Under the pieces are notes generated by a model, which was not told the DNA's origin, did not search any database, and saw only the letters and a list, made by a program, of their open reading frames with translations. A stretch of 5,490 nucleotides of DNA from Alphaproteobacteria bacterium (GTDB taxonomy: Bacteria > Pseudomonadota > Alphaproteobacteria > Rhodobacterales > Rhodobacteraceae). Made by a program: the position numbers and the translations under genes. Every line of letters starts with the position of its first letter. Within the stretch, counting starts at the first letter, position 1. The DNA lies in NCBI GenBank assembly GCA_030424705.1, contig JAUHWJ010000175.1:1-5490 (forward strand), in the 5' to 3' direction. Positions 1-5,490 of the stretch are shown one piece after another.

Positions 1-578
1 CGCGTGAAGGCCGAGGCGCGGCCGACCGGCCCTTCCATCAGCACGGCGACGATCCGCCCGCCCTCCCGCAGCATCGGCGTCAGCGCCTCGGGCGCGCGCG
101 CGACGCCGCCATTGATGAAGATCGCATCGAAGGGGCCATGCGCCGGGTCGCCCTTCGCCGGGTCGCCTGCGGTGAGGATCGCATTGTCGATCTGCTCCGC
201 CGCCAGACGCTCCGCCGCCTCCGCCGCCATCTCGCCGTCGGGCTCGATCGCGATCACCGCCGCGGCCATGCGCGCGATCACGGCCGTGGAGTAGCCGAGG
301 CCCGGGCAGAGATCGAGCACGAGATCGTCCGGCCCGATCCGCGCGCCGTCCAGCATCTTGGCGAAGTCGCGCGGGGCCAGCATCTCCCGCCCCGGCGCGA
401 GCGGGATCGGCGCATCCGAATAGGCGACGGCCTGCAGGCGGCGCGGCGTGAACCGCTCACGCGGGATGGCGAGCATCGCCTCGATGATCGGAAAGCTCGT
501 CACGTCCGAAGGGCGGACCTGCCGGTCCACCATCGCCGTCCTCGCCACCGCGAAATCATGCGCCATGCTCTCGCCCAT
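1..578 (-). CDS. pcm: Protein-L-isoaspartate O-methyltransferase family protein, C-terminus cut off by window edge
   Basis: Reading leftwards from the ATG at 578, 192 codons are open to the window edge, with no stop, so the C-terminus is missing. The family transfers a methyl group from S-adenosylmethionine to isoaspartyl residues of damaged cytoplasmic proteins. Seen: MVDRQVRPSDV (residues 16-26), IPRERFTP (38-45), AYSD (52-55), SAM motif I LDLCPGLGYSTAV (88-100), acidic motif IEPDGE (111-116), and FDAIFINGG (150-158) followed by a PEALTPMLREGGRIV stretch, all in PCMT order. Odd: where typical enzymes have TISQP, this protein has the shape EMLAP (65-69), so the usual active-site Ser/Thr is absent. 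It may be a divergent paralogue rather than a working repair enzyme. The start at 578 is chosen for GGGAGACGAGG just upstream; the ATG at 566 is a weaker alternative. The gene is transcribed away from the tRNA. Confidence 0.9.
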   Translation of the reverse strand, partial: MGESMAHDFAVARTAMVDRQVRPSDVTSFPIIEAMLAIPRERFTPRRLQAVAYSDAPIPLAPGREMLAPRDFAKMLDGARIGPDDLVLDLCPGLGYSTAVIARMAAAVIAIEPDGEMAAEAAERLAAEQIDNAILTAGDPAKGDPAHGPFDAIFINGGVARAPEALTPMLREGGRIVAVLMEGPVGRASAFT

Positions 579-664
579 CCGCCTCGTCTCCCGGCCCGCC
601 GCCTGCGCTCCGCGGTCTTTGCCACAGCCCCGCCCGCCCCGCAACGCCGCAAGCCGCCGCGCTC

Positions 665-693
665 TTGCCGCCCTGCGGGCGCGTTGCTATAGG
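665..693 (+). promoter_or_regulatory. Sigma70-type promoter of tRNA-Cys
   Basis: The -35 box TTGCCG (665-670) is separated by 17 bases from the -10 box TATAGG (688-693). The TG at 685-686 supplies an extended -10 element. The predicted start near 700 leaves a leader of about four bases before the tRNA at 704. Spacing and position fit a tRNA promoter well. The assignment is by eye only. Confidence 0.6.
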
Positions 694-703
694 CCCGTAG
701 CAG

Positions 704-777
704 GGCGACGTGGCGGAATGGTTACGCAGCGGATTGCAAATCCGTGCATCCCGGTTCGATTCCGGGCGTCGCCTCCA
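704..777 (+). tRNA. tRNA-Cys (anticodon GCA), CCA encoded
   Basis: A complete cloverleaf can be drawn. The acceptor stem GGCGACG (704-710) pairs with CGTCGCC (767-773), and discriminator T774 is followed by an encoded CCA (775-777). The D stem GCG (713-715) pairs with CGC (725-727). The anticodon stem is 729-733 with 741-745, including one G-T pair, and the loop carries T735, anticodon GCA (736-738) and A739. The variable loop is four bases (746-749). The T stem CCCGG (750-754) pairs with CCGGG (762-766) around TTCGATT. GCA reads UGC/UGU cysteine codons. No copy of the tRNA 3' end was seen elsewhere in the window, so there is no visible attL/attR pair. Confidence 0.98.
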
Positions 778-792
778 TGACTTAGGGTCATG
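776..792 (+). terminator. Short inverted repeat at the tRNA 3' end, possible weak terminator
   Basis: CATGAC (776-781) pairs with GTCATG (787-792) around the loop TTAGG. The stem is only six base pairs, overlaps the CCA end, and is followed by a poor T-run (GTTTA at 804-808). It could help end tRNA transcription or processing, or be chance. Confidence 0.25.
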
Positions 793-1082
793 CGCTATCA
801 TCTGTTTACGCTCTGGGGCAAAAGCACGGTCGGCGGCTCTGGTCCGTTCCGCTCTTTCAACACGACAACCCGGACGACCGGACGGGCGCCTTCGCCCATG
901 GCGGCCCGGCGCCGGCCTGCGGGCGGCTGTTGCTGACAAGCTCCGACGGCGCCCTTCTCAGCTTCGACCCGGCGACGGGCGCGGCGGGGGCGAGCCTCCC
1001 CATCTCCGGCGTCCCGCCGGTGGTGGCGGACGGGACGGTTTATGTGGTCACCACGGGCGGCGAACTGGTCGCGCTCCGCTGA
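786..1082 (+). pseudogene. bamB: C-terminal remnant of BamB (PQQ-like beta-propeller outer-membrane assembly lipoprotein)
   Basis: This frame ends at TGA 1080-1082 and is closed on the left by TAG at 783-785, giving 98 codons with no credible start or RBS. Its translation shows propeller-repeat style: VYALGQKHGRRLW (804-842), RLLLTSSDGALLSFDPATG (924-980) and VVADGTVYVV near the end, finishing in GGELVALR. This matches the C-terminal blades of BamB, the lipoprotein that helps BamA insert outer-membrane proteins. The signal peptide, lipobox and most blades are missing. In many proteobacteria bamB precedes der, and here der follows in the same orientation after an intervening reverse-strand gene, which supports the identity. 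The first ~45 bases (781-830) are less GC-rich than the rest, so the break probably lies there. Any PQQ-repeat protein remains possible, but the der linkage favours bamB. A full copy elsewhere cannot be excluded. Confidence 0.75.
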
Positions 1083-1093
1083 GGCGGGGCGTG

Positions 1094-1108
1094 TGCGCAC
1101 AGTGCGCA
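1094..1108. repeat. Perfect 7-bp dyad just after the bamB remnant
   Basis: TGCGCAC (1094-1100) and GTGCGCA (1102-1108) are perfect inverted copies around a single A at 1101, 12 bases after the bamB stop. The centre is too small for a clean hairpin loop, so if functional it would act as a protein-binding dyad. In sequence this GC-rich a chance origin is quite possible. Confidence 0.25.
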
Positions 1109-1117
1109 GGGGGGTCA

Positions 1118-1140
1118 GGGCGTTGGGAACGCTCGGTTTT
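1118..1140 (+). terminator. Weak intrinsic-terminator-like hairpin downstream of the bamB remnant
   Basis: GCGTT (1120-1124) pairs with AACGC (1128-1132) around GGG. The stem can extend through a G-T pair to G1118-C1134, and TTTT follows at 1137-1140. Stem and T-run are both short. It is oriented to end plus-strand transcription coming from the tRNA/bamB side, and may be a relic of the original bamB 3' end. The stretch 1136-1162 just after it is the most AT-rich part of this gap. Confidence 0.35.
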
Positions 1141-1192
1141 CTGATTTACGACATTTTTGTGACAGTGTGAGGCGCAGGCCGCCGCTGCGTCC

Positions 1193-1219
1193 GCAGCCCC
1201 GGCCTTGAGCCGGGGCCTC
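1193..1219 (+). repeat. REP-like palindrome, copy 1
   Basis: The stem GCCCCGGC (1196-1203) pairs perfectly with GCCGGGGC (1209-1216) around the loop CTTGA. The 27-base unit has a near-identical inverted partner at 1244-1270. Extragenic GC-rich palindromes with a CTTGA/TCAAG loop are familiar in alphaproteobacterial genomes. It lies between two converging units, where it could act as a bidirectional terminator or mRNA 3' stabiliser. Confidence 0.7.
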
Positions 1220-1243
1220 GCGGGGGAGGGCGCTCCGTTCATC

Positions 1244-1270
1244 GGGGCCCCGGATCAAGTCCGGGGCTGC
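1244..1270 (-). repeat. REP-like palindrome, copy 2 (inverted relative to copy 1)
   Basis: The stem GCCCCGGA (1247-1254) pairs perfectly with TCCGGGGC (1260-1267) around TCAAG. Its reverse complement matches copy 1 at 24 of 27 positions. Two of the three differences swap a C-G pair for an A-T pair, so the hairpin is preserved. It begins about 12 bases beyond the stop of the STAND gene and is a plausible 3' end structure for that transcript. The 24-base spacer 1220-1243 lies between the copies. Confidence 0.7.
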
Positions 1271-1281
1271 GGGAGGGCGGG

Positions 1282-3486
1282 CTAAGCCTCCAGCGGGAGG
1301 TCAGGGAACTGGCGGGAGAGGCGCTCCATCTCAGCGAAGTCGAACCCGTATTCCGCGGAAAGCCGCTTCGCCTCCGCCTCCCGCGCGCCGCGGTTGACCC
1401 CGGCGCGGGCGCGGACGAGGAGGCAGGCGATCAGCCAGCCCGCCGCGTTCCGCCGCTCCGGGTGCTGCGGCTGTTCGGCGAAGGCGGCCTCCCGGATCGC
1501 CAGCGCCTCCCGCAACAGGGGCTCGGCCTCCGCCGCGTCCCCGACCCGGAGCCATGAGGCGCCGCTGTTCATCGCGCCAGTGGCGAGCCGCGCGTCGCCC
1601 TCCGGCAGGACCGCCCGCCAGATCGAGTGCGCCGCGCCGTAGAGCCGCGCCGCCGCGCGCCTGCGCCCCTGATCGCTCCGCACCGCGCCGAGATTGTTCA
1701 GCGCCAGCGCCACCGGCGCCGTGCGCCGCCCGAAGAGGCGGCGGCGGAGGGCGAGGGCGCGCTGATGGAGCTTCGCCGCCTTCGGCAGACGCCCCTTCGC
1801 GCCGGCGCGGGCATGGGCGACGAGGAGGCCGCCTAGCATGTCGAGGCTGTCCGCCAGATCGGCGGAATCGGGTCGGTGCGCCTCATGGAGCGCCACGGCC
1901 CGGCGCAGGGCAGCCTCCGCCGCCTCCCATTGGTGGAGGCGCTGATAGGCGGCGCCGAGATTGGCGTGGGCGACGGCGAGATCCCGGTCCGCCTCCTTCA
2001 GGCGGGCCTCCATGATCCTCAGGCTCTCCTCCGCCATCGGCAGGCGGCCCTGATAATCCGCGATGGCGTCGAGATAGCCCCCCACCTGATTGAGAAGGTA
2101 GTTCCAGGCCGCGACATCCGGCGTCGCGCCGCCGGCGAGGAGGGCGCGGACATGCGGGGTGAGGCGGGCGCAGAGGGGGTAGTTTTTCGAATTCTGCGCG
2201 CTATGCTCGCCGCCGCCGCCCGGATAGACCGCCGCCAGCAGCGCGACGGACGCCGGGGCGAGGGCGTTTTCCCCGATCACCCGCAGCGCCAGAGCCGTCA
2301 TCCGGTGCATAGCGCGGGAATCGCCTGTTCCGGTCAGAAGCGAGCGGGCGGACAGCTCCGTGAAGGCGTCGCGGATGCGGAAAGGGTCCTGCGCGAGGGA
2401 CTGGATTGGTTCGGGCATGAGGTCCGTGACCCAGTCTTCGTTCCACCACGGCCCCCCCGGCGCATTCGCGATCAGTTTCGGCCCCAACCCCTCCGGCGCC
2501 CAGAAGGAACAGAGCTGCGCGACGATTTTTGAGTCATCGCTCAATTTCTCGTAGCTGAGGCGGACGGCGCCGAGGAGGGACGTGGGGTAGCCCTCGTTCA
2601 CAGGTGCCCGCGCCATCGCCTCCTTCAGATGCGCCTCCCCCTCCGCAAATCCCATCCCCTCCGCCTTCAGGAACCCGCCCATCAGGACGAGGGCGAGGGG
2701 GAGGCCGCCGAGCGCCTCGGCCAGCGCCCGCGCCGCCTCCGGCTCCTCCGCCTGCATGAGAAGGCGGGGCGCCGGGTCCTCCGGAGTCTTGAAGGGGAGG
2801 GTTTCTATCTCGAACGGCGCCCATCCGGCCCATCCCTGCCCCTGCCGCGTGGTGACGAGGATATGGGCGCCGGCGGGGAGCAACCCCTCGACATCCGCCC
2901 GCGTCTCCACGTTGTCGAAGATCAGGAGCCACGGCTTCCCCTCCGCGACCTGCCGCGCGATGGCGGCGACGACCGCTTTCGCTTGGCTTTCCTGCGGCTG
3001 TTCGGGAGTTTCGAGGCCGAGCGTTTCGCAAGCCGCGCAAAGGCCACTGATCGCGCTCTGGCGGCTCTCCGCATCGGCCCAGAGGACGCCGTGATAATCG
3101 GCCCGATGCGTCGCGGCGTAGTGGCGCGCAAGGGTGGACTTGCCGAAGCCGCCATGGCCCGCGAGGACGGCGCCGGAATTGACGATCTCGACGCCCTTTG
3201 CGGGGCCGGTGAGGAGGGCGCGGAGGGTTTCGACATCCTTGTCGCGCCCGAGGACGGGGCGGCCGGATTGGGGGTTGATGACGGGGAGGGGCGGTTCGGG
3301 AGGCGGGGGCGGGGTCGGTTCCTGAACGATCCGAACCGGTTGCGGCTCCACCTTGATGACGCGTGTGCGCCGACCGGCCCAGTGAAGAAAACTCCAGATA
3401 ACGGCGATTCCGCCGACGACGCCAAGGACGCCGAGCAGCACCTTGCCCGACTGGGATTCGAAGAATTCGTACAGCCAATCCATCAT
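1282..3486 (-). CDS. Membrane-anchored STAND NTPase (NB-ARC-like) with C-terminal TPR repeats
   Basis: About 734 residues. Order: acidic N-terminus ([11 protein letters not shown]); one transmembrane helix at residues 16-36 followed by RRTR and K45, which predicts N-out with the bulk cytosolic; Pro-rich linker (58-67); [15 protein letters not shown] (78-92), the usual lead-in to STAND domains; Walker [10 protein letters not shown] (110-118); Walker B/kinase-2 WLLIFDNVE (186-194); ILVTTR (209-214); GGLPLAL (260-266); [11 protein letters not shown] (310-320), opening a winged-helix-like part; and MHR (393-395), resembling the MHD motif. Five or so TPR-like helical pairs fill about 461-670. STAND proteins are nucleotide switches that oligomerise when the sensor, here the TPRs, binds a ligand. 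No recognised effector domain precedes the NTPase; the membrane segment may play that part. Start: the frame is open back to 3795, but the extension is low-complexity and lies beyond the likely promoter, so 3486 (or 3483) is preferred, although its RBS is weak. Antiphage, signalling and regulatory roles are all possible; specific function unknown. Confidence 0.88.
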   Translation of the reverse strand: MMDWLYEFFESQSGKVLLGVLGVVGGIAVIWSFLHWAGRRTRVIKVEPQPVRIVQEPTPPPPPEPPLPVINPQSGRPVLGRDKDVETLRALLTGPAKGVEIVNSGAVLAGHGGFGKSTLARHYAATHRADYHGVLWADAESRQSAISGLCAACETLGLETPEQPQESQAKAVVAAIARQVAEGKPWLLIFDNVETRADVEGLLPAGAHILVTTRQGQGWAGWAPFEIETLPFKTPEDPAPRLLMQAEEPEAARALAEALGGLPLALVLMGGFLKAEGMGFAEGEAHLKEAMARAPVNEGYPTSLLGAVRLSYEKLSDDSKIVAQLCSFWAPEGLGPKLIANAPGGPWWNEDWVTDLMPEPIQSLAQDPFRIRDAFTELSARSLLTGTGDSRAMHRMTALALRVIGENALAPASVALLAAVYPGGGGEHSAQNSKNYPLCARLTPHVRALLAGGATPDVAAWNYLLNQVGGYLDAIADYQGRLPMAEESLRIMEARLKEADRDLAVAHANLGAAYQRLHQWEAAEAALRRAVALHEAHRPDSADLADSLDMLGGLLVAHARAGAKGRLPKAAKLHQRALALRRRLFGRRTAPVALALNNLGAVRSDQGRRRAAARLYGAAHSIWRAVLPEGDARLATGAMNSGASWLRVGDAAEAEPLLREALAIREAAFAEQPQHPERRNAAGWLIACLLVRARAGVNRGAREAEAKRLSAEYGFDFAEMERLSRQFPDLPLEA

Positions 3487-3511
3487 CAACGCGCCCCGCC
3501 CGCCGGAGTTA

Positions 3512-3539
3512 ACCATACCCCAACCCGCCATCTCACAAA
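3512..3539 (-). promoter_or_regulatory. Possible promoter of the STAND/TPR gene
   Basis: Read on the minus strand, TTTGTG (3539-3534) is followed after 16 bases by TATGGT (3517-3512). This lies in the most AT-rich patch of the intergenic region, and a start near 3505 would give a leader of about 20 bases before the ATG at 3486. The boxes match the consensus only moderately. The placement supports the short start over the open frame reaching 3795. Confidence 0.35.
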
Positions 3540-3574
3540 GCGGAACCTTCTCCCCCCGTCCCCGGCCTCGATCA

Positions 3575-3597
3575 GCGGCTCTCCGGTGGAGAGCCGC
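3575..3597. repeat. Perfect 10-bp hairpin upstream of the STAND gene
   Basis: GCGGCTCTCC (3575-3584) pairs without mismatch with GGAGAGCCGC (3588-3597) around the loop GGT. There is no T-run on either side, so it is not a standard intrinsic terminator. It lies about 35 bases upstream of the proposed STAND -35 box and could be an operator or an RNA element. It is one of several strong palindromes in the gene-free stretch 3487-3850. Confidence 0.5.
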
Positions 3598-3695
3598 AGA
3601 GGCCGTCGGCCGGAGGCGCGAGCCGGAGGGCGAGGGGCGCCGAGCCGCCGCGTCGGTCGAAGATCCGGCCGTGCACGCCGCGGTGGGCGCGGACT

Positions 3696-3750
3696 CGCGC
3701 CCGCCGGGGGGCGGCGGGCGCGGGCGGATCAGCCGCGTGTCTGATCCGCC
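3696..3750. repeat. Two abutting perfect hairpins (11 bp and 10 bp)
   Basis: Hairpin A: CGCGCCCGCCG (3696-3706) pairs perfectly with CGGCGGGCGCG (3712-3722) around GGGGG. Hairpin B starts at the next base: GGCGGATCAG (3723-3732) pairs perfectly with CTGATCCGCC (3741-3750) around an 8-base loop. Two perfect stems with no spacer look like a folded RNA or a REP-type unit rather than chance, although the GC bias raises the background for A. B contains ordinary mixed sequence (GATCAG) and is the more convincing of the two. No protein-like reading frame was recognised here. Confidence 0.5.
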
Positions 3751-3795
3751 GGGCGCTGTTGGGGGCGGCGCGGCGACCCCGGGCCGGGGCGTCAT

Positions 3796-3838
3796 GCGCC
3801 AAGGCGCCCCCCCGCTGGACGGGCGGCCCCCGTCAGCG
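3796..3838 (+). promoter_or_regulatory. Hairpins in the presumed der leader
   Basis: GCGCC (3796-3800) and GGCGC (3803-3807) form a small dyad around AA. CGCTG (3813-3817) plus ACGGG (3819-3823) then pairs with CCCGTCAGCG (3829-3838) around CGGCC, leaving one G bulged: ten base pairs ending 12 bases before the der ATG. A stem this close to the start could shape translation initiation. No convincing der promoter was found; der may have lost its ancestral upstream operon partner (see the bamB remnant). Confidence 0.35.
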
Positions 3839-3850
3839 TATGGGGCGGCG

Positions 3851-5215
3851 ATGAGCTATGTCGTCGCCCTGATCGGACGGCCCAATGTTGGCAAGTCCAC
3901 CCTCTTCAACCGGCTGGTCGGCAAGCGCCTCGCGCTGGTCGACGACCAGCCGGGCGTCACGCGCGACCTGCGCGAGGGGGACGGGCGGATCGGCGATCTC
4001 CGCTTCCGGGTGATCGACACGGCGGGGCTGGAGGCGGCGGACGCGGAGAGCCTGCCTGGCCGGATGCGGAAGCTGACCGAGCGCGCCGTGGGCATGGCCG
4101 ATACCTGCCTATTCATGATCGACGCCCGCGCGGGCGCGACGCCGGCGGACCGGGAGGTGGCGGAGGTTCTGCGGAAGGCGGGGGCCGACGTCATCCTCCT
4201 CTGCAACAAGGCGGAGGGGCGCGCGGCGGACGGGGCGCATGACGCATGGGGCCTCGGCTTCGGCGAGCCGCTCCCCGTCTCCGCCGAGCATGGCGAGGGG
4301 ATGCAGGAGATCTACGCCGCGCTCCAGCCCCGGATCGACGCCTTCGAGGCGGCCGCGGCGGCGGAGGAGGCGCCGGACGAGGCGGAGGCGGGCCGCCCGC
4401 TCCAGATCGCCGTCATCGGCCGGCCGAACGCCGGGAAATCCACCCTCGTCAACGCCATCATCGGGGAGGAGCGGCTGCTGACCGGCCCCGAGGCCGGCAT
4501 CACGCGGGACGCGATCGGGCTGGAGACCACCTGGGCGGGCACGCCCGTCCGCATCTTCGACACGGCGGGGGTGAGAAAGCGCGCGCGGGTGGAGGAGAAG
4601 CTCGAAAAGCTCTCCGTGGCCGATGCCCTCCGCGCCGTGCGCTTCGCGGAGGTCGTGGTGATCCTGATGGACAATGCCAGCGCCTTCGAGACGCAGGATC
4701 TCCGCATCGCGGACCTCGCGGAGCGGGAGGGCAGGGCGGTCGTCCTCGCCATATCGAAATGGGATACGGAGATGGAGCGGGGCACGCGCCTCGCCGCGCT
4801 CCGGGAGATGCAGGACCGGCTCCTGCCTCAGCTTTCGGGCGCGCCGCTCGTCACCCTCTCCGCCCTTACCGGGCGGGGGCTGGACCGGCTCCATGCGGCG
4901 GTGACGGAGATCGCCGCGATCTGGAACATGCGGGTGACGACGGCGCGGCTCAACCAGTGGCTCGCCGCCCGCACCGCCGCGCATCCGCCCCCCGCGCCCG
5001 GCGGGCGGCGCATCCGCCTCCGCTACATGACGCAGGTGAAGGCGCGCCCGCCGAGCTTCATGATCTCCTGCTCGCGGCCCGAGGACCTGCCGGAAAGCTA
5101 CACGCGCTTTCTCGTCAACGGCCTCCGCGAGGATTTCGGGCTGAAGGGCGTGCCGATCCGCATCGACATGAAGAAGGGCGACAACCCCTATGCGGGCAAG
5201 AAGCGGCCCGGCTGA
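3851..5215 (+). CDS. der: Ribosome biogenesis GTPase Der (EngA), two G domains and a KH-like domain
   Basis: 454 residues. Der is an essential cytoplasmic GTPase for late assembly of the 50S subunit. G domain 1: GRPNVGKST (9-17), DDQPGVTRD (31-39), DTAGL (56-60), NKAE (119-122), SAE (144-146). An acidic Ala/Glu linker covers about 164-180. G domain 2: GRPNAGKST (190-198), AGITRD (215-220), DTAGV (237-241), SKWD (302-305), SALTG (337-341). The KH-like domain runs from about 360 to the end and closes with the family's DNPYAG (444-449) and a basic tail. The ATG at 3851 is chosen because [12 protein letters not shown] puts the first P-loop at the usual distance from the start; upstream in-frame sequence is low-complexity. 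The only RBS hint is GGGGCGG (3842-3848). It is a little shorter than the ~490-residue E. coli protein. Odd: the second G4 motif has Ser where NKxD is the rule. Nothing else suggests loss of function. Confidence 0.97.
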   Translation: MSYVVALIGRPNVGKSTLFNRLVGKRLALVDDQPGVTRDLREGDGRIGDLRFRVIDTAGLEAADAESLPGRMRKLTERAVGMADTCLFMIDARAGATPADREVAEVLRKAGADVILLCNKAEGRAADGAHDAWGLGFGEPLPVSAEHGEGMQEIYAALQPRIDAFEAAAAAEEAPDEAEAGRPLQIAVIGRPNAGKSTLVNAIIGEERLLTGPEAGITRDAIGLETTWAGTPVRIFDTAGVRKRARVEEKLEKLSVADALRAVRFAEVVVILMDNASAFETQDLRIADLAEREGRAVVLAISKWDTEMERGTRLAALREMQDRLLPQLSGAPLVTLSALTGRGLDRLHAAVTEIAAIWNMRVTTARLNQWLAARTAAHPPPAPGGRRIRLRYMTQVKARPPSFMISCSRPEDLPESYTRFLVNGLREDFGLKGVPIRIDMKKGDNPYAGKKRPG

Positions 5216-5231
5216 GGCCGGACATATCGGA

Positions 5232-5259
5232 TTGCCCCCCTGCGAAAACGCCGTATGTT
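5232..5259 (+). promoter_or_regulatory. Likely promoter of the TRAP solute-binding protein gene
   Basis: TTGCCC (5232-5237) and TATGTT (5254-5259) are 16 bases apart, with a predicted start near 5266. A small hairpin, GGCGC (5270-5274) with GCGCC (5278-5282) around GAA, follows in the leader. The 90-base gap after der contains no convincing terminator, so some read-through from der is possible. Confidence 0.45.
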
Positions 5260-5305
5260 CTCGGCACAAGGCGCGAAGCGCCATCAACCGACAAGGGAGA
5301 CGACC

Positions 5306-5490
5306 ATGAAATTTTCGATGTTGAAGACGACGGCCCTCGCCGTCACCCTCGCCGCCTTCGCGGGCGAGGCGATGGCGACGGAGTGGAACGTCTCCACCTG
5401 GGGCAAGCGCCGGGCCTTCACCGAGCATCTGGAGAAGATCGCGGAGCTGGTGAGCGCCAAGACGAACGGCGAGTTCACCATGAACATCTC
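5306..5490 (+). CDS. TRAP transporter solute-binding protein (DctP family), N-terminal part only
   Basis: The ATG at 5306 follows a strong RBS, AAGGGAG (5293-5299), six bases upstream. Sixty-one codons are present before the right edge cuts the gene. Residues 1-24 form a Sec signal peptide: basic MKFSMLK, a hydrophobic core, and a cleavage motif ending AMA before TEWNVS. The mature start, TEWNVSTWGKRRAFTEH (25-41), is characteristic of DctP-family periplasmic receptors, which bind carboxylates or similar organic anions and hand them to a DctQ/DctM membrane pair driven by an ion gradient. The permease genes would be expected just beyond the window. The substrate cannot be inferred from this fragment. 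The gene has its own leader and probable promoter and looks independent of der. Confidence 0.88.
   Translation, partial: MKFSMLKTTALAVTLAAFAGEAMATEWNVSTWGKRRAFTEHLEKIAELVSAKTNGEFTMNI

Noticed and set aside
141..167. 12-base direct repeat CGCCGGGTCGCC at 141-152 and 156-167 in pcm
   Set aside because: It encodes GDPA twice in a surface-like loop of the protein; a short in-frame repeat in GC-rich coding sequence needs no special explanation.
755..777. tRNA 3' end as an att site of an integrated island
   Set aside because: Searched by eye for a second copy of the T-arm/acceptor end in the window and saw none; no integrase is present. An island end outside the window cannot be excluded.
1136..1170. 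AT-rich patch with two TGTGA half-sites, possibly a promoter or CRP-like site
   Set aside because: The half-sites are direct, not inverted, and no -35/-10 pair with good spacing leads to a gene.
2629..3744. 371-codon plus-strand open frame opposite the STAND gene
   Set aside because: Shadow of the STAND coding strand: low-complexity product, no motifs, no RBS; the minus frame has a full ordered set of NTPase motifs.
3487..3795. N-terminal extension of the STAND protein back to an ATG at 3795
   Set aside because: The extra 103 residues are Pro/Arg/Ala low complexity, run through the hairpins and the probable promoter, and would bury the N-terminal membrane anchor.
3443..3850. N-terminal extension of Der
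   Set aside because: Der begins immediately before its first P-loop; the extension overlaps the STAND gene start and is low complexity.
4109..5428. 439-codon open frame on the minus strand covering most of der
   Set aside because: It mirrors the der reading frame, gives an Arg/Gly/Ala-rich product without recognisable domains, and is expected from G/C-rich third positions.

Overview
The window looks like a chromosomal segment of a very GC-rich alphaproteobacterium, most likely Rhodobacterales or a close relative. The grounds are codon use dominated by G/C third positions, an alphaproteobacterial-type protein-L-isoaspartate methyltransferase homologue, a typical Der GTPase, and a TRAP-type periplasmic solute-binding protein. 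The taxonomic call is inference from protein style; no search was run.

Layout from left to right. (1) Positions 1-578, minus strand: a Pcm-family methyltransferase that runs off the left edge. (2) Positions 665-777, plus strand: a tRNA-Cys(GCA) gene with its CCA encoded and a good sigma70-type promoter. (3) Positions 786-1082, plus strand: a start-less remnant that reads as the last ~98 codons of bamB, the beta-propeller lipoprotein of the outer-membrane BAM complex. It begins only a few bases after the tRNA. (4) Positions 1083-1281: a gene-free gap with a weak terminator-like hairpin and two REP-like palindromes facing each other. (5) Positions 1282-3486, minus strand: a ~734-residue membrane-anchored STAND NTPase (NB-ARC-like) with C-terminal TPRs. 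(6) Positions 3487-3850: a 364-base divergent intergenic region with a likely STAND promoter and an unusual series of perfect hairpins. (7) Positions 3851-5215, plus strand: der (engA), the essential double-G-domain ribosome-assembly GTPase. (8) From 5306, plus strand: the first 61 codons of a TRAP transporter solute-binding protein with its own promoter and RBS.

How the parts relate. In many proteobacteria bamB lies directly upstream of der. Here both genes are present in the expected order and orientation, but bamB has lost its 5' part next to a tRNA gene, and an oppositely oriented STAND/TPR gene bordered by palindromes sits between the bamB stop and der. The simplest reading is that a housekeeping locus was broken and used as an accessory slot. 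The STAND gene is the best candidate for an undescribed system: it carries a sensor-like TPR array and a complete NTPase core, and its only N-terminal element is a single transmembrane anchor. STAND proteins of this layout include antiphage and signalling proteins, but nothing in the window fixes which role applies. The remaining genes are ordinary housekeeping or transport genes.
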